Origin: Flammeovirgaceae bacterium
Lineage (GTDB): Bacteria; Bacteroidota; Bacteroidia; Cytophagales; Cyclobacteriaceae
Assembly (NCBI GenBank): GCA_022616575.1
Contig: JAKEEN010000219.1
Coordinates: forward strand, 1 to 10,534
DNA: 10,534 nt
Direction: 5' to 3'
How positions within the stretch are numbered: the first letter of the stretch is position 1; each line of letters starts with the position of its first letter. Both the position numbers and the translations under genes were made by a program. A model generated the notes under the pieces. The model had not been told where the DNA came from. It was given only the letters and a program-made list of their open reading frames with translations, and made no database searches. Below are positions 7,903 through 10,534 of this stretch, piece by piece.

Positions 7903-7930
7903 CTTCCTTAAGAAGGATTAGACTATTATG

Positions 7931-7960
7931 AAAAACCGGAGTTAGTCTCCGGTTTTTTTT
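7931..7960. terminator. Bidirectional rho-independent terminator between convergent genes
   Basis: An 11-bp perfect stem (7931-7941 with 7947-7957; core CCGGAG/CTCCGG), a 5-base loop, an A-run on the left and a run of eight Ts on the right. It lies between the nuclease (+) and the MNT gene (-) and can end transcripts from both strands. Confidence 0.9.
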
Positions 7961-7976
7961 GAATGCTTCAATAAAT

Positions 7977-8294
7977 TTATACATCAATAGCCTCAAGCAT
8001 TTTCATGGCAGTAAGTTCTGTGTATTCGTTTTTTGTTTTTAGCAGAATGTCGAAGGGCATATTAAATTTTCTTATCAGCATAAGGTCTAATCCATACGTA
8101 TTCTTAGCGCGTTGAAAAATATCAAGCCCCTCAAAAGAGTCGGTAACAATGATTAGATCGATGTCACTATCGGGAGAAAAAGAACTACTTCTGATTGATC
8201 CAAAAACTTTAATGGTAGCATCTGTGATTCCTCGTTCATGCAAAAACGTAAGGATAGTTTCCTTTATCTCAATTAAGTCAGGTTTTTTAACCAT
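7977..8294 (-). CDS. MNT-domain nucleotidyltransferase (partner of the adjacent HEPN gene)
   Basis: A 105-residue minimal nucleotidyltransferase of the DNA polymerase beta superfamily. The signature KVFGSIRSSSFSPDSDIDLIIV is present: G32-S33 with R35, then the metal-binding aspartates D44 and D46. A third carboxylate is likely D82 (MPFDILLK). All key residues are kept, so it can be expected to transfer a nucleotide (in studied members AMP) to a protein target; the target here is inferred to be the HEPN partner. The ATG at 8294 lies inside the end of the HEPN gene, overlapping by 22 bp, which implies translational coupling. The length suits standalone MNT proteins. It is the last gene of the minus-strand set, ending 17 bases before the shared terminator. 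MntA-like antitoxin is a possible role but is not shown by sequence alone. Confidence 0.88.
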   Translation of the reverse strand: MVKKPDLIEIKETILTFLHERGITDATIKVFGSIRSSSFSPDSDIDLIIVTDSFEGLDIFQRAKNTYGLDLMLIRKFNMPFDILLKTKNEYTELTAMKMLEAIDV

Positions 8295-8662
8295 ACCATT
8301 ACTTTTTTTGTGTTCATTAAAAAGTCATATGCCTTTTCCTTATTCAATTGCTGGGTCAGTTTCTGAAGACTGTCAGGATACCGGGTAGGAATAGAAAGCC
8401 CGTTTAGATCTGATATAAAATCCAGAAACTTAATTTCCTCGATTTGTAATTGCTCAATGAGAAAGAGAAGGTTGTGCGTCTTTGGGGGCACCGAATTAAA
8501 TTTTTTTACCCAGAGGGACTTGAGAAGTTTTTCCAAAGACAAATGACAGAAGAATACTACGTAAACGAGTCTTTGGGACTGAAACATAGCTTCGGCTGTT
8601 CCGAAGTCATACTCCGCCTGATTTGACCACTCCTCCCAGGGATTATATTTTTTCTCATCCAC
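8273..8662 (-). CDS. HEPN-domain protein of a HEPN-MNT pair
   Basis: A 129-residue, mostly helical protein with the pattern of the HEPN family found with MNT partners: W-x-x-Q-A-x-x-D-x-x-x-A (about 12-24), FFCHLSLEKLLKSLW (37-51), PPKTHNLLFL (59-68) and PTRYPDSL (92-99). The start is GTG at 8662: the nearby ATG at 8658 is out of frame, and the next in-frame methionine is residue 26, inside the domain. HEPN toxins that cut RNA usually carry R-x4-6-H, and HepT-type proteins carry R-x4-x-Y. Neither is present here (R94 has no suitably placed H or Y), so RNase activity is doubtful. It may instead be the substrate-binding or regulatory partner of the nucleotidyltransferase. It follows the secreted coiled-coil gene by 23 bp with no terminator between, so the two may share a transcript. 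The domain call is solid; toxin function is uncertain. Confidence 0.85.
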   Translation of the reverse strand: MDEKKYNPWEEWSNQAEYDFGTAEAMFQSQRLVYVVFFCHLSLEKLLKSLWVKKFNSVPPKTHNLLFLIEQLQIEEIKFLDFISDLNGLSIPTRYPDSLQKLTQQLNKEKAYDFLMNTKKVMVWLKNLT

Positions 8663-8685
8663 AACAGGAAGATAACAACTTTGTC

Positions 8686-9378
8686 TTAATTCACCTTTCT
8701 TTGCTTTTCTTTATGAGCTTCAATCACTTTTCTGATCTTATCCCCAGCCAATGCCACTGAGTCCTGACTGGTTTTGTTGAGCTCAATTCTCATCTTTAAA
8801 ATTTCAAATTCCAGTTTGTTGGCTTCCACCGCTTTTTCCAATTGAAGTTTTTCGCGTTGGTTGTTTTCCAGCTTGATCAGTAGCTCTTTGTTTTGTGTAA
8901 GCAACCGTTGCTGCTGCCTCTCTACCGCATTTAGTGCCTGGTTCGATTCATCAATTTGATCCTGAATTTTGCCGCGGTGAAAACTAACACCAAACGCTTT
9001 CACCATCTTCTCTATTTCTTTGTTCATATCCTCTGCATCATCGCCCCACTCGTCTTTTTTTATTCCCATCCAGGCCTGCGCGTTTTTTCCTTTACCAGTT
9101 ACCTTACCATAAATGGGGGTTGTGTAGGTGGCACCATTGATAATAGGTTCAGCCACGCTGATTAGGCCATCTGTTTGTTTAGTCTTGCCATAGTTTTTTA
9201 GGAACCGGTTCAATGCAGTAGTTAAATCTTCGGCTGAAGTTTCGATGTCAACCGCGTAACCTTCGGTATTACTATCTTTTATGCGTTCTTTTTCTTTTTT
9301 GACTTCTATGATCTGAGCTTGGGAGGAGAAAATAACGCCCATCGCAAGAAGAATCACAAACCCTTTAACTTGTATCAT
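8686..9378 (-). CDS. Secreted coiled-coil protein of unknown function
   Basis: I do not recognise this family. The ATG at 9378 gives 230 residues with a clear signal peptide (MIQVKGFVILLAMGVIFSSQAQ, cleavage around QA-Q). A start further upstream at 9429 would add 17 unsuitable residues and overlap the divergent gene. After cleavage there is a charged segment (VKKEKERIKD), then a globular region of about residues 38-125 (DIETSAEDLTTALNRFLKNYG, GLISVAEPIINGATY, YGKVTGKGKNAQAWMGIK). From about 130 to the end it is a long heptad-rich, Q/E/K-rich helix likely to form a coiled coil. No lipobox or membrane helix follows the signal, so it is probably periplasmic or exported. It precedes the HEPN gene by 23 bp on the same strand. 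A candidate promoter lies at 9396-9430. Confidence 0.8.
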   Translation of the reverse strand: MIQVKGFVILLAMGVIFSSQAQIIEVKKEKERIKDSNTEGYAVDIETSAEDLTTALNRFLKNYGKTKQTDGLISVAEPIINGATYTTPIYGKVTGKGKNAQAWMGIKKDEWGDDAEDMNKEIEKMVKAFGVSFHRGKIQDQIDESNQALNAVERQQQRLLTQNKELLIKLENNQREKLQLEKAVEANKLEFEILKMRIELNKTSQDSVALAGDKIRKVIEAHKEKQRKVN

Positions 9379-9395
9379 GTTTTCAGATTGATGTT

Positions 9396-9430
9396 CAAAA
9401 CTACTAATTACTATCAAAATTGACTCCAAA
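9396..9430 (-). promoter_or_regulatory. Candidate promoter for the secreted coiled-coil gene, reaching into the epimerase CDS
   Basis: On the minus strand, TTTG (9430-9427), a 23-base spacer and TAGTTTTG (9403-9396) fit the Bacteroidota pattern; the -7 element is an exact TAnnTTTG match, though the spacer is at the long end of the range. Transcription would start near 9389, about ten bases before the ATG. The -33 element lies within the first codons of the divergent epimerase gene. Confidence 0.45.
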
Positions 9431-10325
9431 GAAAATCCTTATAACCGGTGGAAGTGGCTTAGTCGGCCAACGCCTTACAGAACTCCTGCTTGGCAAGGGG
9501 TATGAAGTGGCCTGGCTGGGAAGAAAGCCAACTGATCGCGTCCACTCATTTCTATGGAATATAGACGAATGGACACTCGAATCTAAAGCTCTGAAATGGG
9601 CCGATGCCATCATTCACTTAGCCGGAGCCAATGTGGCGGGCAGGCGATGGACGGCAGCATGGAAAAAAGAAATTCTTGAAAGCCGAACCCAGTCCACCAA
9701 ACTCCTTTTTGAAAACCTGAAGGCACATCCGAATCATGTAAGGACATTCCTCGCTGCTTCAGCGGTCGGACTTTATGGATTCAGCTTAACCGATGAACTG
9801 CTTACGGAAGAAAGTAAACCAGGACCTGACTTTCTAGCTCAGGTTGTGAAAGAATGGGAAGGGGAGGTCGATAAGATTTCAACATTGGAAATCAGAACGG
9901 CCAAATTGCGCACCGGGATTACATTAAGTAAAAAAGGAGGCGCCTTAGTACAAATGGCTAATCCGGTTAAATGGTTTATTGGCTCTCCACTGGGCTCTGG
10001 CAAGCAATATGTGAGTTGGATTCACATCGATGATTTGTGCAATATGTTTATTCATCTGCTCGAAAATGAAAATCTAAGTGGGGCATTTAATGCATCAGCA
10101 CCTTTAGCGGTTACTAATCGGGAACTTACAAAAGCTATTGCCCATCAATTAAACCGACCTCTCATTTTTCCTCATGTGCCCGCATTCGTTTTAAAAATAG
10201 TGATTGGTGAAATGGCTGACATGGTCTTGCAAGGCAGCAACGTATCAAGTAAAAAAATTCAGAACACAGGGTTTAGGTTTTCGTTTGAAAAACTGGAAGA
10301 CGCATTGAGTGATCTTTTGGATTGA
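9420..10325 (+). CDS. TIGR01777-family NAD(P)-binding epimerase/dehydratase-like protein (YfcH/SDR39U1 type)
   Basis: An atypical short-chain dehydrogenase/reductase of 301 residues with full family length. Visible are the dinucleotide-binding loop TGGSGLVG (9-16), the family-specific LAGANVAGRRWTAAWKKEI (67-85) with SR (88-89), the active-site-like SAVGLYG (114-120, Y119), RTGI (164-167), and SGKQYVSWIHIDDL (193-206). A C-terminal DUF1731-like segment (about 250-297) follows. The normal SDR YxxxK lysine is not evident, as is usual for the family, and the physiological substrate is unknown. The start codon is TTG at 9420: there is an in-frame stop at 9405, no ATG between, and the Rossmann motif begins within ten residues, so no later start is possible. 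It diverges from the secreted coiled-coil gene across 41 bp, so the promoters must overlap. The family call is secure; its role is not. Confidence 0.93.
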   Translation: MTPKKILITGGSGLVGQRLTELLLGKGYEVAWLGRKPTDRVHSFLWNIDEWTLESKALKWADAIIHLAGANVAGRRWTAAWKKEILESRTQSTKLLFENLKAHPNHVRTFLAASAVGLYGFSLTDELLTEESKPGPDFLAQVVKEWEGEVDKISTLEIRTAKLRTGITLSKKGGALVQMANPVKWFIGSPLGSGKQYVSWIHIDDLCNMFIHLLENENLSGAFNASAPLAVTNRELTKAIAHQLNRPLIFPHVPAFVLKIVIGEMADMVLQGSNVSSKKIQNTGFRFSFEKLEDALSDLLD

Positions 10326-10440
10326 GTTGATTCGTTAATTGGTTGATCTATTAATTTATTGATGTGATAATCCGGTAAACCGGGATTTAAAACCGAATCA
10401 ACTAATCAACGTATTAACAGATAAACCAATCAACTAATCC
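10326..10440. repeat. Imperfect palindrome made of 8-bp units, after the epimerase gene
   Basis: Directly after the stop codon lie five 8-bp units of the form rTTrATyN: GTTGATTC, GTTAATTG, GTTGATCT, ATTAATTT, ATTGATGT (10326-10365). A central hairpin follows, roughly AATCCGGT-aa-ACCgGGATT (10369-10387, one bulged G). Then come five units of the complementary form: GAATCAAC, TAATCAAC, GTATTAAC, AGATAAAC, CAATCAAC (10395-10434), with a partial sixth. Paired unit by unit, 27 of 40 arm positions are strict matches; G-U pairs would add more. It could act as a bidirectional terminator or be a genome-wide intergenic repeat. There is no T-run typical of an intrinsic terminator. Confidence 0.7.
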
Positions 10441-10478
10441 TACTTTGTCAAGTTTAAATTAATACGACATGCTGCTTT

Positions 10479-10534
10479 TTAATCTTCACTTTTTGGCCTC
10501 ACCCCATCATCGTGACTGCTTTCGATCGATTTGA
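10479..10534 (-). CDS. Possible C-terminus of a minus-strand gene (partial)
   Basis: On the complement, one frame stays open from the window edge to a TAA at 10481-10479, giving a hydrophilic tail of 17 residues that ends DDGVRPKSED. The other two minus-strand frames also stop within about 40 bases. A charged tail like this is a plausible protein end, and it would converge with the epimerase gene on the palindrome at 10326-10440. The stretch is too short for any family call. Confidence 0.25.
   Translation of the reverse strand, partial: KSIESSHDDGVRPKSED

Noticed and set aside
10469..10534. Short plus-strand ATG frame at the window end
   Set aside because: It closes after 21 codons with no recognisable features or promoter.

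Overview
The window looks like a chromosomal segment of a Bacteroidota bacterium, probably of the order Cytophagales. The evidence is an Oar-type TonB-dependent receptor with an N-terminal carboxypeptidase-regulatory-like domain, two lipoproteins with acidic residues directly after the lipid-bearing cysteine, almost no Shine-Dalgarno sequences, A/T-rich leaders, and promoter candidates of the TTG...TAnnTTTG type. This assignment is inferred from gene content; there is no rRNA or other marker gene in the window.

Layout. (i) 1-111 (-): the first 37 codons of a membrane-anchored, sensor-like protein cut off by the window edge. It diverges from (ii) a complete MoxR-type AAA+ ATPase at 349-1335 (+), which lacks its usual DUF58/VWA partners immediately downstream. 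(iii) 1595-6226 (+): a surface/export block made of a lipoprotein with a predicted right-handed beta-helix and, behind its own strong terminator, a 963-residue TonB-dependent outer-membrane receptor that also ends in a strong terminator. (iv) 6544-7902 (+): a lipoprotein DNA/RNA non-specific endonuclease with the DRGH active site, under a recognisable Bacteroidota-type promoter overlapped by a perfect dyad. (v) 9378-7977 (-): three closely packed genes, namely a secreted coiled-coil protein of unknown function, a HEPN-domain protein and a MNT nucleotidyltransferase. The last two overlap by 22 bp. The set converges with the nuclease gene on a shared bidirectional terminator. (vi) 9420-10325 (+): a TIGR01777-type NAD(P)-binding epimerase that starts with TTG and diverges from the secreted protein across only 41 bp. 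It is followed by an imperfect palindrome built of 8-bp units and then possibly the 3' end of another minus-strand gene.

How the parts may work together. The receptor and the beta-helix lipoprotein are plausible partners in capture and TonB-driven import of a substrate that the sequence does not reveal. The neighbouring exported nuclease suggests, but does not prove, use of extracellular nucleic acid. The HEPN-MNT pair resembles two-gene modules of the toxin-antitoxin type, but this HEPN lacks the usual RNase motif. There are no tRNAs, rRNAs, CRISPR arrays, insertion sequences or phage genes. No gene-free stretch exceeds 300 bases; the largest gaps are about 260 bp.
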